Assembly (NCBI GenBank): GCA_950097015.1
Contig: CATNEN010000038.1
Coordinates: forward strand, 21,285,001-21,349,000
Length of the DNA stretch: 64,000 nucleotides
Direction of reading: 5' to 3'
Origin: Macrostomum hystrix
Taxonomy: Eukaryota > Platyhelminthes > Macrostomidae
The notes beneath the pieces were generated by a model. That model was not told the origin of the DNA. It made no database searches and saw only the letters and a program-made list of their open reading frames with translations. Shown in pieces: positions 33,401 through 44,186 of the stretch (the stretch's first letter is position 1; the number at the start of each line of letters is the position of its first letter). The position numbers and the translations under genes are program-made.

Positions 33401-34037
33401 ACTGCCGGACTCAGCGGCGGCTGGCCAGAGTCGCGAATCAGGTGCATGGCGGACAGCATCTGCTGCAGAGTCTCCTTCTGGGCGCCCGGCAGGACCATGC
33501 TCAGCGCGGCGAAGATCGAGAGAGGCGAGAACAGGATGTTCTTGCCTGCAAGATGGTGAGTGGTTTGCTGGCAGTGCAATATTTCATGGCTGTCAGCCTA
33601 CTTTAAACTGTTCAAATCTGCGTCTAAAGCTTGATTGGCTAAGGGAGACGGGAAAAAATCACGTGACTTTCTAAATTTAGAAACTGACGTCAGAAAAACG
33701 TTTGTTGCTAAAAATAGCAGCTGACGCATATGGGAGAATTCTAGGAAATGCAGACTTGTAGCGAACGATGCGAAATTGCTTCTTTTTTTAGAAATAGCGT
33801 TTAGGAATCTATCGTAGAGAAGGATTAGAGCTAAAAAGCTATCTCAGCGAGAGTCGACTTCTCTCAAGCCCAATTCTGCCCATTTAGTGACGGATCCATA
33901 AGATCTCACGGATCTTGAGACTCACCTGCGTGTGCCTGGGCAAATGCTCCATAGAGACCTAGTGCGAAGGTGCTGTGAGCTGAGAATGGATCTACTGTAC
34001 TCGGCCAGTGACTAACTAGAGCTGCCACTTGCGCCAT
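30437..34037 (-). CDS. Serpin A, five exons, extended reactive-centre loop
   Basis: Minus-strand exons: 34037-33926 (ATG), 33545-33214, 32629-32479, 32379-32063, 30790-30437 (TAA), with consensus splice sites and phases 1, 0, 1, 0; about 421 aa, a normal serpin length. Exon 1 gives helix A (FALGLYGAFAQAHAG) and exon 2 the NILFSPLSIFAALSMVLPGA signature. Exon 3 has LVLANALYF, exon 4 GSQRMSMLAVLPEQRHG, and exon 5 the hinge (WDEFGAEGAAATG), loop and FNQPFLVIV. No signal peptide, so probably an intracellular (clade B-like) serpin. Counting from the P17 Glu gives Ile at P1, but the loop is four residues longer than alpha-1-antitrypsin (28 versus 24 before FNQPF), so the bait position is uncertain. 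It is divergent from serpin B, 1.8 kb away. Confidence 0.88.
30895..31225. repeat. 21-bp minisatellite in serpin A intron 4
   Basis: About fifteen copies of gacaatttcctacaaactct(c). The equivalent array in serpin C is at 58280-58690. Confidence 0.9.
31279..31692 (-). pseudogene. Truncated second copy of serpin terminal exon (loop cassette + 3'UTR) in serpin A intron 4
   Basis: Minus strand: 31692-31524 encodes only the end of exon 5, from the hinge (VATGVAIGFTSESPSIVF) through NQPFLVIV to the usual end SDPRV and TAA. It then continues into the same 3' flanking DNA as the real exon. It lacks the first ~60 codons and any in-frame acceptor: upstream sequence jumps straight into the intron array (gtggaatattgttgtc). 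Its loop is the normal 24-residue length and differs from those of A and C. Absent from serpin C. Most simply a tandem duplicate of exon 5 with an internal deletion; use as an alternative last exon would need a cryptic acceptor. Confidence 0.75.
31735..31940. repeat. Second, degenerate copy of the 21-bp array in serpin A intron 4
   Basis: Copies of tcgacaatgtcctgaaaact and relatives lie between exon 4 and the cassette. This shows that array plus exon 5 were duplicated together. Confidence 0.75.
32697..32976 (+). mobile_element. tRNA-derived SINE in serpin A intron 2
   Basis: A box (tagcctagtggttagagc) and perfect B box (ggttcgattcc) on the plus strand, opposite to the gene. The body ends near acatggcccgaatgggg. 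The same insertion is present in serpin C (57233-57512), so it predates the duplication. Its promoter head lies about 70 bp from exon 3. Confidence 0.85.
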
Positions 34038-34930
34038 TGGCTGAAGCCAAACTATTCGTTAGCTGAAACCGAAGGTTGATCTTGGCTTGACTTACTCCTG
34101 AATGCGCCAGATTAGCTCTGAAGTGGTTGCGGACATATAGAAAATTTTTGCCAATAAATAGAAGAAAACATAGCAACGTGCTCCCATATGTCCTACTCAT
34201 TAGTTACATAATCGAGTTGGTAAAGTTAGTCGACGCCTCTTGACGTGCATCAATTGATATTTGCGGGTGGGCTTTTGGAAGTGGAGGTAAGGCACGCTGG
34301 CCTTCGCACACTAACCATTTGCACGATTTCGAAGAATTGAGAGAATGTTTTTGTTTTTCTGCTGATCAATTTGCATCTGCTCAAAACTAAACTATTTTAA
34401 ATAGAAGAATCTTGAGTTAGAGGGCCGTGTAAAAATCCAACTGCATTGATCAGTTCGATAGGGGGCATTTGAACGATGGGTAATGACCGAGTTGAAAGTA
34501 AACCACTCGGATCAACATTTTACACCCTCTGCGATGAACTGACTTTCAAAGCCGTCCGATGTCAGCATCGTCGAGATTCTTGTCGAAGACCTTGGTGACA
34601 AGGACAACTAACATTTCTCTGTATAAACCTCTGTGGCGAATGAATATGTGTTTAATTGTCTAAAACCTGAGCTTGGAAGTGTGAAACGGTGAAGTGTGAA
34701 GAGCTTAATCGTTGATCCGAGAACCGTTGAGTAAGTCGACGATGCCGATGCTTTGTATCATAATAATAGAAGTTGTTTCATCAGATAGAAAGGAAGATTT
34801 TAGGTAGAATACTTTTTGGACATACAGATAAAAAGAATATTGTAGTTATTCGAAATATTTGAAAAAAAACATGACACTTTTTCGTGTGTCTCATACTTTG
34901 GCAACTGTTAGGCAATACATTTAGACTCTT
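34038..34930. other. Serpin A upstream region
   Basis: Non-coding DNA between the divergent serpins, homologous to 55203-56160 up to about 34694. Contains the dispersed tttcaaagccgtccgatgtc segment near 34545. Promoter elements cannot be identified with confidence. Confidence 0.5.
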
Positions 34931-34931
34931 T

Positions 34932-35440
34932 CTGCGATTCTAGCTGCGATTCTAGCTGCGATTCTAGCTGCGATTCTAGCTGCGATTCTAGCTGCGATTC
35001 TAGCTGCGATTCTAGCCTTGACTCTTGACTCTAGCTGTGATTCTAGCTGCGATTCTAGCTGCGATTCTAGCTTTGACTCATGACTCTAGCTGCAATTCTA
35101 CCTGCGATTTTAGCTGTGATTCTAGCTGCGATTCTAGCTGCGGTTTTAGCTATGATTGCTGCTGCAATTCAAGTTATGCTTCTACCTGCGATTCTAGCTG
35201 CGATTCCAGCCTTGACTCTAGCTGCGATTATAACTGCGATTCTAGCTTTGATTCTAGCTGCGATTCTAGCTGCAATTCTAGCTGCGATTCTAGCTGCGAT
35301 TCTAGCTGTGATTCTAGCTGTGATTCTAGCTGCGGTTCTAGCTATGATTGCTGCTTCAATTCAAGTTATGCTTCTAGCTGCGATTCTATCTCTGACTCTT
35401 GCTGCGATTCCTGCTGATATTCTGGTTGTGACCCCAGCTA
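34932..35440. repeat. 12-bp minisatellite between serpins A and B
   Basis: About forty copies of tgcgattctagc with variants, lying about 370 bp upstream of the serpin B start codon. Since 12 is a multiple of three, two plus frames stay open (CDSS-type repeats); I consider them non-coding. A related array is in otopetrin intron 3 (49526-49650). Confidence 0.9.
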
Positions 35441-35810
35441 TTTGATTGGCATATCGAGTTGAAGTCAACATGTTAATCGATTCTTTCAACATGCAACTTA
35501 GTAAGAATACTATTATGTATCACAAACGTGTTTTCGTTAGTTTTGCCAGCAATAATTATAAATCAAATGAGGTGCATGTTGTTTGTCAATATTTATTTAA
35601 ACGACTACGAAGTGACTTTAGCAGAGCATTGCGCTCCGCATGTGCAGACCAGGATTTGTAGAAACATATAAATTGCAACCTGGTATAGTAGATTGGCTAT
35701 ATAAGTTGGTGCACAAATCGTGAAAGCTTTGATGAGCCGACAAAAAATTTAAGCTTCTATAATATTTCACTAAGAAAGAGAAATAATAATTTTAAGAAAG
35801 CAATCAAGCA

Positions 35811-38800
35811 ATGGAGCTGATTGGAAATGTAGAAACAGCAAACGTGAGTTTAGGAGCGTTAAGACCACCAACTCTGGTTCAGCCCTTTCTGGCGCACAAC
35901 GCTTTCGCACTGAGCCTATTCGGTGCCTTAGCTCAGGCCGATTCAGGTGAGATTCAGCTTTAGTTCTGTTCAGAGACACCATCGTTTAAATTTGGGGTCC
36001 TTCATAGAGAATTTCCTAGGAGCTATTTCTAAAAGTAGAAACAATTTCGTATCGTTCGCTACAAGTCTGCATTTCCTAGGATTCTCCCATATGCGTCAGC
36101 TGCTATTTTTAGCAACAAACGTTTCTCTGACGTCAGTTTCTAATTTTAGAAAGTCACGTGATTTTTTCCCGTCTCCCTTAGCCAATCAAGCTTTAGACGC
36201 AGATTTGAACAGTTTAAAGTAGGCTGACAGCCATGAAACATTGCACTGCCAGCAAACCACTCACCATCTTGCAGGCAAGAACATCCTGTTCTCGCCTCTC
36301 TCGATCTTCGCCGCGCTGAGCATGGTCCTGCCGGGCGCCCAGAAGGAGACTCTGCAGCAGCTGCTGTCCGCCATGCACCTGATTCGCGACTCTGGCCAGC
36401 CGCCGCTGAGTCCGGCAGTGCTCAACCAGCTGGAGTCGGCGCTGGGCAGGATGCTGGCCGCCGCTGCTCCGGCTGGCGACGGCGGCGGGGAGCGCCTGCA
36501 GTCCGGCCTCCTGTCCGCCAACCGGGCCTTCATTGACGCCGGGCTGGAGGTGCGGCCGGCCTTCCTGGCTGCGCTGAGGGACCGCTTCAACGCGACTGTG
36601 CTCAAGGTGAGATCTCGCATTGATTGCTTTGTCACTGAGGCAATTGTTGAATTGTAAGAATTTTTTTATATAGACTTTAGTTATAATAATTCCTATTGAT
36701 AATTGATTACACCTTCCTAAATTGGGCCAGATGTGCAGCGAAACGGCGCAGCTATTGCGCTACGCATCTGAAGACTGCTCTGACGGCTGTTCAGTCCATG
36801 GACTGGAAGAAACGCCACACCCTCAGTTACCCCAGACAATGCTGGTAGCCATTTAACAGCTGAGTGAACTGAAGCAATCCAGAGTTTAGTGTCTTGCTAA
36901 AGGACTCAGATTGATCCAGAGCAGTCGCGAATCGAATCCCCGACCTTCAAGTCGTTAGTATGCCCTGACTCTATTCCGGTCCATTAACGATCGATTCATC
37001 GCCATCCCGCAGGCCAACTTCAGCGCCGATCCCGAAGCTGAGCGCGTTCGCATCAACGAGTGGATTGCCGCGGCTACCCGGAACAAGATCACGGAGCTGC
37101 TGCTGCAGGGCTCCATCAGCAGCCTCACTCGCCTGGTTCTGGCCAACGCTCTGTACTTTAAAGGTCAGTCAGTCAGCCACATGTAGAGCCAGTGGGCAGT
37201 GGCACAGCTGCAGCTTTTGTGCGGCGCAAAGCTTGTGTACAGCTGTCCAGTCCATGGACTGCGGACGGGCACAATAGTTTTAACCTATCTTGTCCTGAAA
37301 ATGCACTTTACAGATGGGAAATTCTGATGCACTGCTAGGAGAAACACAGATAACTTCTGCACTATTAGAAATCTGGATAAATTCTCTATTTTTAGTTGAA
37401 GCTCGTGTGTCTACCTGTTTTAGCTGGCAAGCTGTGCTTTAAGTATGCTTTAAAGCAGCACACCAATTTTAATTTTTTATGATGAAAATTCTCGCAGCCA
37501 AATGGGCTGTGCCCTTCGATCCGAAGTCCACAATGGACGGCCGCTTCGAGTTGAGCGCCTCGGCAGCTCCTATCTCCGTGCCGATGATGCGCAGCGAAGC
37601 GCAGCGCTTCCGCATCGTCTCCATCCCGGATCTGCTCATCGGTGTGCGCTTCGACTTCAACGACACCGGCTCCCAGCGGATGTCGATGCTGGCGGTGATT
37701 CCAGAGGAGAGACACGGCCTGGACGCTCTGCTGGCTGGCATGTCCGAGGCGGACTGGAACCAGCTTGTCAACAACCCGGGCAAAGAGATCAAAGCGTATG
37801 TCAGCCTGCCCAAGGTGCGTTAAATTAGAATAGAAACTTTTAGCAAACTTTTGTGAGCCGTGCTGAGAAGGCTTGGGGGCTTGTTGAGCAATTTACACCC
37901 ACGAGGGCCAACCTTCAAGGCACAACCCCCTTACTAGGCTACAACCACCTTACTAGGCTACAACCACCTTACTAGACTACAAACCCCTTACTAGGCTACA
38001 ACCACCTTACTAGGCAACAGCCCTTTACTAGACTACAATTCCCTCACTAGGCCACAATTTCCTTTCTAGGCTACAACCCCTTAACAGGCTACAACCCCTT
38101 TACAAGGCTACAAACACCTTATTAGGCTACAATACTTTACTTGGCTACAGTCACCTTACTGGGCTACAATTCCCTTACTAGGCTACAGTCACCTTACTAG
38201 GTACAATTCCCTTACTTGGCTACAGTCACCTTACTAGGTACAATTCCCTTACTTGGCTACAGTCACCTTACTAGGTACAATTCCCTTACTTGGCTACAGT
38301 CACCTTACTAGGTACAATTCCCTTACTTGGCTACAGTCACCTTACTAGGTACAATTCCCTTACTTGGCTACAGTCACCTTACTAGGCTACAATTCCCTTA
38401 CTTGGCTACAGTCACCTTACTAGGCTACAATTCCCTTACTTGGCTACAGTCACCTTACTAGGCTACAATTCCCTTACTTGGCTACAGTCACCTTACTGGG
38501 CTACAATTCCCTTACTTGGCTACAGTCACCTTACTAGGCTACAATTCCCTTACTTGGCTACAGTCACCATACTGGGCTACAATTCCCTTACTTGGCTACA
38601 GTCACCTTACTGGGCTACAATTCCCTTACTTGGCTACTGTCACCTTACTAGGCTACAATTCCCTTACTTGGCTACAGTCACCTTACTGGGCTACAATTCC
38701 CTTACTTGGCTACAGTCACCTTACAAGGCTACAATTCCCTTACTTGGCTACAGTCACCTTACTAGGCTACAATTCCCTTACTTGGCTACAGTCACCATAC

Positions 38801-39177
38801 TAGGCTACAATTCCCTAAATCGAATGCAATTATTTCAGGTGAAACTGGCAGGTAAAGTGGAGCTATCTGACTATCTGCCGATGCTAAACATCACGGACCT
38901 GTTTGTCCCAGGTCTGGCTGACCTGAGTGGCATCGCTCAGACCTCCGGTGAACTGTGGGTCAGCAGCTTCGCTCACCAGGCCGCGCTAGAGTGGGACGAG
39001 TTTGGCGCTGAAGGCTCTGCTGCCAGTGCCGCAGTGATCAGTGCTCGAATGGCGCCAATGCTGATTGAATTTGATCAGCCCTTCATAGTGATCATCTCAA
39101 GCGAGGTTGTCAACGCAGATGGCAAGTTGAGCCAGGTTCCAGTCTTCATCGGTCGCGTATCAGATCCTAGGGGTTGA
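35811..39177 (+). CDS. Serpin B, five exons, predicted P1 Arg
   Basis: Exons 35811-35946, 36275-36606, 37013-37163, 37498-37814 and 38839-39177 (TGA), with phases identical to serpins A and C; about 424 aa. Exon 1 is unlike A/C until helix A (NAFALSLFGALAQADSG). Exon 2 is almost identical to A/C, differing by one residue (QQLL for QQML). Exons 3-5 are clearly diverged but keep LVLANALYFK, GSQRMSMLAVIPEERHG, the hinge WDEFGAEGSAAS and FDQPFIVII. The loop has the alpha-1-antitrypsin length; counting from the P17 Glu gives P1-P1' Arg-Met (AVISARMAP), suggesting inhibition of trypsin-like proteases. No signal peptide. Intron 4 is filled by a 900-bp array. It lies downstream of the 12-bp array and divergent from serpin A. 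Confidence 0.88.
36006..36632. repeat. Gene-conversion-like tract: exon 2 and part of intron 1 shared by serpins A, B and C
   Basis: About 625 bp including all of exon 2 matches 56392-57013 (C) and its inverse in A at high identity. Sequence outside (exon 1, the far part of intron 1, introns 2-4, exons 3-5) is strongly diverged or unalignable. The edges are abrupt: near the ctatttctaaaa words on the left, and just after gcattgattgcttt on the right. Confidence 0.7.
36718..36957 (-). mobile_element. SINE copy in serpin B intron 2 (5' truncated)
   Basis: Minus-strand copy keeping a B-box-like gattcgattcg and the body to cagatgtgcagc/ggcccaattt, but lacking the A box. It lies in the same intron as the SINE of serpins A/C and in the same orientation relative to the gene. 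Confidence 0.75.
37177..37275 (-). mobile_element. SINE 3'-body fragment in serpin B intron 3
   Basis: About 100 bp with the characteristic cagtccatggactg and gcggcgcaaagc words of the SINE body; the tRNA-like head is absent. Confidence 0.55.
37915..38817. repeat. Minisatellite filling serpin B intron 4 (19/38-bp unit)
   Basis: Starts as simple cttactaggctacaacc units, then becomes a 38-bp dimer (ttactaggctacaattccc + ttacttggctacagtcacc). It runs to within about 20 bp of the exon 5 acceptor. It extends the exon 5 frame upstream in silico, which is not coding. Confidence 0.92.
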
Positions 39178-40138
39178 CAATTACGTCCCTTTGTGTGACG
39201 TGCTTCTAGAAACAGTTCAAGGCCGATTTACGTGAAGTTTTCGTGCTTTTTATCATTTTTTGTGCTCCGATACTTTTGGAGTTATTTTATTTACCTGTGC
39301 ATTACTTTGGTAAAACAAATGAAAACTAAATTCATTATACTTTTATTCACAAAAAATATATATTATACCTTAAAACTTCACTCCTAAACGTTGTTTTGAA
39401 AGTTTTCAAAGACTTCACGACGTTCTGTTCCACTCGTAGTTTAGCTGGTAACGATGCAGTGTACCTGATAATTAACAGAATATTTCATTTTCATACTCGT
39501 ATTGTTCCATTTATTCTTGGATGGCCAATAAATATATCGAAAAGGCTACGGAATTCTTATACGCAATTATTAAATATTTATTTTATATATTTATAACAAA
39601 TGTTTTAAACGGTAGAACTGATTACACAGTTTTTACGAGCCATAAAAATATTTTCTGAGCAAAAATGTCCTAATTATAATGACTTGAGTGCAGAGCAGAA
39701 GGAAATTTGTTAATATCATATCAGGTTCGCACATAATGGGGGGTAAATAGAACTCTTGTTACTTGTTTAAATGCGTGATAACCAAAGGTCACATTTTGTA
39801 ACTTTACGAATCAACATCGTCGCTTTTGTTCTGCACAAAGCTTTTGAAGATTTTGCCCTGCGCAGATCCACAAGTAATCTTTAATTATAAAATCAATTAC
39901 GAATTAGCAATCGGTTGATTCCAAAGCTAATAAATATTTTACTTTGAAATACTGACGATTTCTGTTAGATTAAAGTGCAACATGCTCATTTGCTGTCCGA
40001 AATTTCGACACATCACGCAATAAATAAAGTACTCTATAGTATTTTCACAGCTGTTAAAACTAACTTCTAACGGACTTAAGTCACAATAATGTTATTGCCT
40101 CAACCACGTGCATTGATAGCAGTGAGTTGATGCAATAG
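39178..40138. other. Spacer between serpin B and the coiled-coil gene
   Basis: AT-rich, no gene seen. 39180-39514 matches 61580-61905 inverted; 39515-40135 has no counterpart in the right arm. Confidence 0.6.
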
Positions 40139-40139
40139 A

Positions 40140-40697
40140 CAAGACACTATGGTGAGAGAAGGAGTGAGGTGGATATCTCAGCCATGTACACTGTTAAGTA
40201 GGGTGTGGATGCCATAGACAAGACACTATGGTGAGAGAAGGAGTGAGGTGGATATCTCAGCCATGTACACTGGTAAGTAGGGTGTGGATGCCATAGACAA
40301 GACACTATGGTGAGAGAAGAGGAGTGAGGTGGATATCTCAGCCATGTACACTGGTAAGTAGGGTGTGGATGCCATAGAAAAGACACGATGGTGAGAGAAG
40401 AGGAGTGAGGTGGATATCTCAGCAATGTACACTGGTAAGTAGGGTGTGGATGCCATAGAAAAGACACGATGGTGAGAGAAGAGGAGTGAGGTGGATATCT
40501 CAGCAATGTACACTGGTAAGTAGGGTGTGGATGCCATAGACAAGACACGATGGTGAGAGAAGAGGAGTGAGGTGGATATCTCAGCCATGTACACTGGTAA
40601 GTAGGTGTGGATGCCATAGACAAGACACGATGGTGAGAGAAGGAGTGAGGTGGATATCTCAGTAATGTAGATTGGTAAGCAGGGTGTGGATGACATT
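40140..40697. repeat. 79-bp minisatellite 3' of the coiled-coil gene
   Basis: Seven copies containing gtgaggtggatatctcag and cactggtaagtagggtg. Each plus-strand copy carries a perfect splice-donor-like GGTAAGT. Inverted counterpart at 60895-61560. Confidence 0.92.
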
Positions 40698-40947
40698 GAC
40701 AAAACATGAGTGAGGCGTGGAGATGATAAACAATGAGCTACAAAAGTCTTCCTGCAGGTTAAACTGGCTGCTGATATAGTAGATAAGCTAGCTATAACGT
40801 AGCAACCATAGTGAGCAAACTGGGACTTATGAATCAAATATGAAAGTAAGCAATGCAAGCTATTGAGCTGAATGAAGACTGCTGACTATACACTCCTACT
40901 AAATGGCCCCTATCAGAACCACAAACTTGCAGCTAAATATTAAAAAA

Positions 40948-42945
40948 TCATGTAGCACTGCTGTCGCTCGCTGCCAAAGGCACTGCGACAGCGTCTGGCG
41001 ATTCGGTCTCGATAACACACTCAGCCAGCTGAGGATCTTTTTGCATGACGGCATGCAACAGGGTGTTGAATAGTTGCTCCCAACGACCTTCGCTAGAAGG
41101 ATCGCCGTCAGAATCGGCTGCATCCGGAACAGCCGGATGTTCCACCGGGTCCAGGGACAGCAGCTGCGGCGCCACGCTGACCGCCCGCTTCAGCAGCCGC
41201 GAGCAGTAGGCTTCCCAGATGATTTTATCCTCGGCTAGCCGACGAATGATCTGCAGCAGCTCCTTTTTACTGCGCGAGTCGTCGCCAAAATCGTCAACTA
41301 GGCGTTGATGCTCGGCCTGTAAAAATGCGTTCGTTCGAACTGCGTCAGTTTCACTCGTCTCGTCTGCACATCTGGCCCAATATGATCAAACCTTAGACTA
41401 CTGATGAAGCATCTTCCCGGAGCCTCTGTCTAATGCCATCCTCTCACCTGCAAATCCTCGAGGCTCTGGCGTAGCGCAGCGGCTTCTCTCTGAGCTCTCT
41501 TGGCCTCCTTCTCAGCGTGGACAGCCTGCCGTTGCAGTCGCAGGTTCGCTCGCTTCATTTCCTCCCATTCGTTGAGGCTTTTCTGACCGTCCGCTCGGTT
41601 ACGACTCAGCACAACCTTCTCAACTCGGAGCTGGTCGGCCTTTGCTCGAATCTGGGCGATGTCCTGACGCGACCGGCCCAGCTCCTCTAGCAGTTCGTCG
41701 CAGTAGGCGTTGCAGCGGGCCAGCTCGTCTTCTTTTTCGTCCAGCTCGGCGTCCTTCTCCTGAAGGTCGTCCAGCAGTTTGCTGGTCTCCGCCTCGAAGA
41801 GCTCGACCTGCTGTCTGAGTCGACTGTTCTCATCCTCGCATTTGTGCAGCTTGTCGGTGAGTTTCAGCATGTATTCCACCTGGTTTGAATAAAGCCAGAG
41901 AAAAAATCTCACTTGGCATAGACATTTCCAGTCTATCTCTAAATAAAAGCTTCTTAAAAACTGCAACAATCAGTTGAACGTTCAGTTCGTTAGACTTGAC
42001 ATTTTCTTAGAAAAAGACGTTACTTTCTTGAAGAAAAAATTAGAGAGTCAGACAGTTGAGAAGGAGAGAGTCACATAGATAAGAGAAGTGAAGTCACACA
42101 GATAAGAGAAGGGAAGTCACAAAGATAAGTGAGGGAGAGTCACACAGGTGAGAGAGGAAGAGTCTCACAGGTGACAGAGGGAGAGTCACACATGTAAGAG
42201 AGGGAGAGTCACACAGGTAAGAGAGGGAGAGTCACACAGGTAAGAGAGGGAGAGTCACACAGGTGACAGAGGGAGAGTCACACAGGTAAGAGAGGGAGAG
42301 TCACACAGGTAAGAGAGGGAGAGTCACACAGGTAAGAGAGGGAGAGTCACACAGGTGACAGAGGAATCGCGCTAAATGGCTCACCTGCTCAGTTGCTTTG
42401 CTAGTTGCTGTCAGCATCTCCCTCTCGCGCCTATCCAGATCCTTCTGCTTGGCTCGTGTCTCGTGGCCCAGCATTGCCAGACTGTGCGCCAGCATCTGGC
42501 GTCGAGTCTGCACGGACACACCACGGCCGTAGATGAGGCTCTGTGTCATGCGACCGTTCCGTGAAAAATCCGCGGAATTTCCGTTGACTTCGGGCTGCGC
42601 AGCGGGGGGCAAACTGCTCGGCTGCGAAAGTTGAGATTGCAGATTGGGAGCCTGCGCCAGTGGTGTCGTCGGCTTTGCTGACGTCGGCGAAGGCACCTCG
42701 CTGATTGCGGACATTGCCATCGGATGGTTGTAGAGGTCAGCGCCAGCAGGATGCGGCTGATCGAACACCGGGTCCTGCTCCGTCTCCGGCTGACTCATCG
42801 AGTAGGCGTGATGCGGCCGCTGTCTGGGGTTACTGTGCGACACTAGCGACTCGTTTGAGATGCCCGAGTCCTCGTTTGATAGGCAGGAGCCTTCTAGATC
42901 GATGGCGTGGAACATTGACAGGGGCCAGGTGCTGTTTGACGCGTT
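40948..42945 (-). CDS. Coiled-coil protein, last three exons (5' end not found)
   Basis: Minus-strand exons: 42945-42385, 41879-41448 and 41316-40948 (stop), all phase 0, giving 187 + 144 + 122 residues. The first is low-complexity Ser/Pro/Gln-rich (DSGISNESLVSHSNPRQRPH) and ends in a helical part (KQKDLDRREREMLTATSKAT). The second is a long, highly charged coiled coil (LLDDLQEKDAELDEKEDELA, QREAAALRQSLEDLQ). The third continues the coil (KKELLQIIRRLAEDKIIWEA) and ends in an acidic, Ala/Ser-rich tail. It looks like a cytoskeletal or adaptor coiled coil; I do not recognise the family. Upstream exons must lie above 42945; gctgaaag/gtgagtta on the minus strand near 46264 is a possible 5' exon end. 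Its introns hold the arrays at 42.06-42.37 and 43.0-43.5 kb. Confidence 0.8.
42055..42366. repeat. 23-bp minisatellite in coiled-coil gene intron
   Basis: About thirteen copies of gagagtcacacaggtaagag(agg). Same family as 44185-44810 and 59630-59775. On the plus strand each copy has CAGGTAAG, but the gene lies on the minus strand. Confidence 0.9.
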
Positions 42946-43004
42946 CTGAAAGCTAAAAAAGCAAAAAAATGCTTCGTGTGATAGCTGATGACTCACCTAG
43001 CCTC

Positions 43005-43512
43005 ATTAGACTCATAAGTAGCTAATGACTCACCTAGCATCATTAGACCCATAAGGTAGCTAATGACTCACCTAGCCTCATTAGACCCATAAGGTAGCTA
43101 ATGACTCACCTAGCCTCATTAGATCCATAAGGTAGCTAATGACTCACCTAGCCTCATTAGATCCATAAGGTAGCTAATGACTCACCTAGCCTCATTAGAT
43201 CCATAAGGTAGCTAATGACTCACCTAGCATCATTAGACCCATAAGGTAGCTAATGACTCACCTAGCCTCATTAGACCCATAAGTAGCTAATGACTCACCT
43301 AGCATCATTAGACCCATAAGGTAGCTAATGACTCACCTAGCCTCATTAGACCCATAAGGTAGCTAATGACTCACCTAGCCTCATTAGACCCATAAGTAGC
43401 TAATGACTCACGTAGCCTCATTAGACCCATAAGTAGCTGATGACTCACCTAGTCTCATTAGACCCATAAGGTAGCTAATGACTCACCTAGCCTCATTAGA
43501 CCTAGGGGTAGC
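43005..43512. repeat. 38-bp minisatellite carrying a splice-donor motif on the gene strand
   Basis: Thirteen or so copies of ctcacctagcctcattagac + ccataaggtagctaatga. Read on the minus (gene) strand each copy contains CTAG/GTGAGT, a full consensus 5' splice site, upstream of the exon at 42945. Confidence 0.9.
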
Positions 43513-44184
43513 TTAATACGATTCATTATAACTAAGATATAATGATTCGCAATAAGCATAAGAAAGTACATTTCCATTTTTTACTACCAAATGCAGCGTG
43601 AGTCAATGTTGACCCTATGTACTTTTTTCTTTTTTTGTTGGAGCGAAAATTTAATGAAAAGCAAAGCAAACACACTTTTCTCTAGATTGCAAGAGTGCAT
43701 ATACTCGTAAATGCACCGACGCGGTATAGCACCCGAAAGAAAGTTCTTCGCCGTTCTTTGTCAAATAATTGTGCGCCACCGCCTTTTTCTGACTATCTGC
43801 ATATACTCTGCATTTTTTCGGTTCTAAATAAGATAAAAGTAGAGATAATGTTATGATGAGCGGATAGCCATTTTGGATACTCAGTTTGATAACACAGACT
43901 CATTTGGACAAGCAATAGGCTAGCTTGGACAAAGCTGGGTTTGTCCAGCTTAATTGTCTCTGAGTTTATAGTCAGAGAGAAACAAGAAACAAAAAAAGAT
44001 TTTCAATTGACATTCTTTTAGTTCAGGGCAAAGTTAAGCTTAGTAAAATTTTGAAACAATTAACGCGGCAGACTTTGGCTATGACAGTGGGAATTTCGCA
44101 TGCTCTGGTTAAATAGACGAAACGAAAAAGTGGAAATCGATAGGGCCACTAACTAGAGCTTATAGTTTACTTCATGGAAAACTA
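43513..44184. other. Non-coding DNA upstream of the coiled-coil exons
   Basis: AT-rich, no gene seen; probably intronic for the coiled-coil gene. Confidence 0.45.
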
Positions 44185-44186
44185 TA

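Larger units (their letters stand above)
30096..34694 (-). repeat. Left arm of inverted duplication 1 (serpin A unit)
   Basis: Inverse complement of 55203-59445. The match runs from serpin 3' flanking DNA (gccaatgttgtgg near 30114) through all five exons and introns, including a SINE, to upstream DNA (ctgagcttggaagtgtgaaacggt, near 34669-34692). Differences: a cassette insertion at 31.28-31.7 kb here, and a replacement of about 390 bp in the other arm at 55.6-56.0 kb. Confidence 0.85.
37900..41793. repeat. Left arm of inverted duplication 2 (serpin B 3' end + coiled-coil gene 3' end)
   Basis: Inverse complement of about 59790-64000 (the right arm is cut by the window end). It includes the last serpin B intron and exon, 3' flank, the 79-bp array and two coiled-coil exons. 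A segment of about 620 bp (39515-40135) is present only in this arm. The homology stops abruptly at ggcggagaccagcaaac (41793). Confidence 0.85.

Noticed and set aside
33125-33559. 144-aa plus-strand ORF opposite serpin A exon 2 (also at 36261-36635 and 56642-57076)
   Set aside because: Antisense shadow of a GC-rich exon; the serpin frame has clear homology.
35025-35445. CDSSCDSS and AAILAAIL frames upstream of serpin B
   Set aside because: A 12-bp repeat keeps frames open; no unique protein sequence.
38440-38838. N-terminal extension of serpin B exon 5 (TVTLLGYNSLTWLQ)
   Set aside because: The array happens to be in frame; a clear acceptor (tatttcag) and matching exon phase define exon 5 at 38839.
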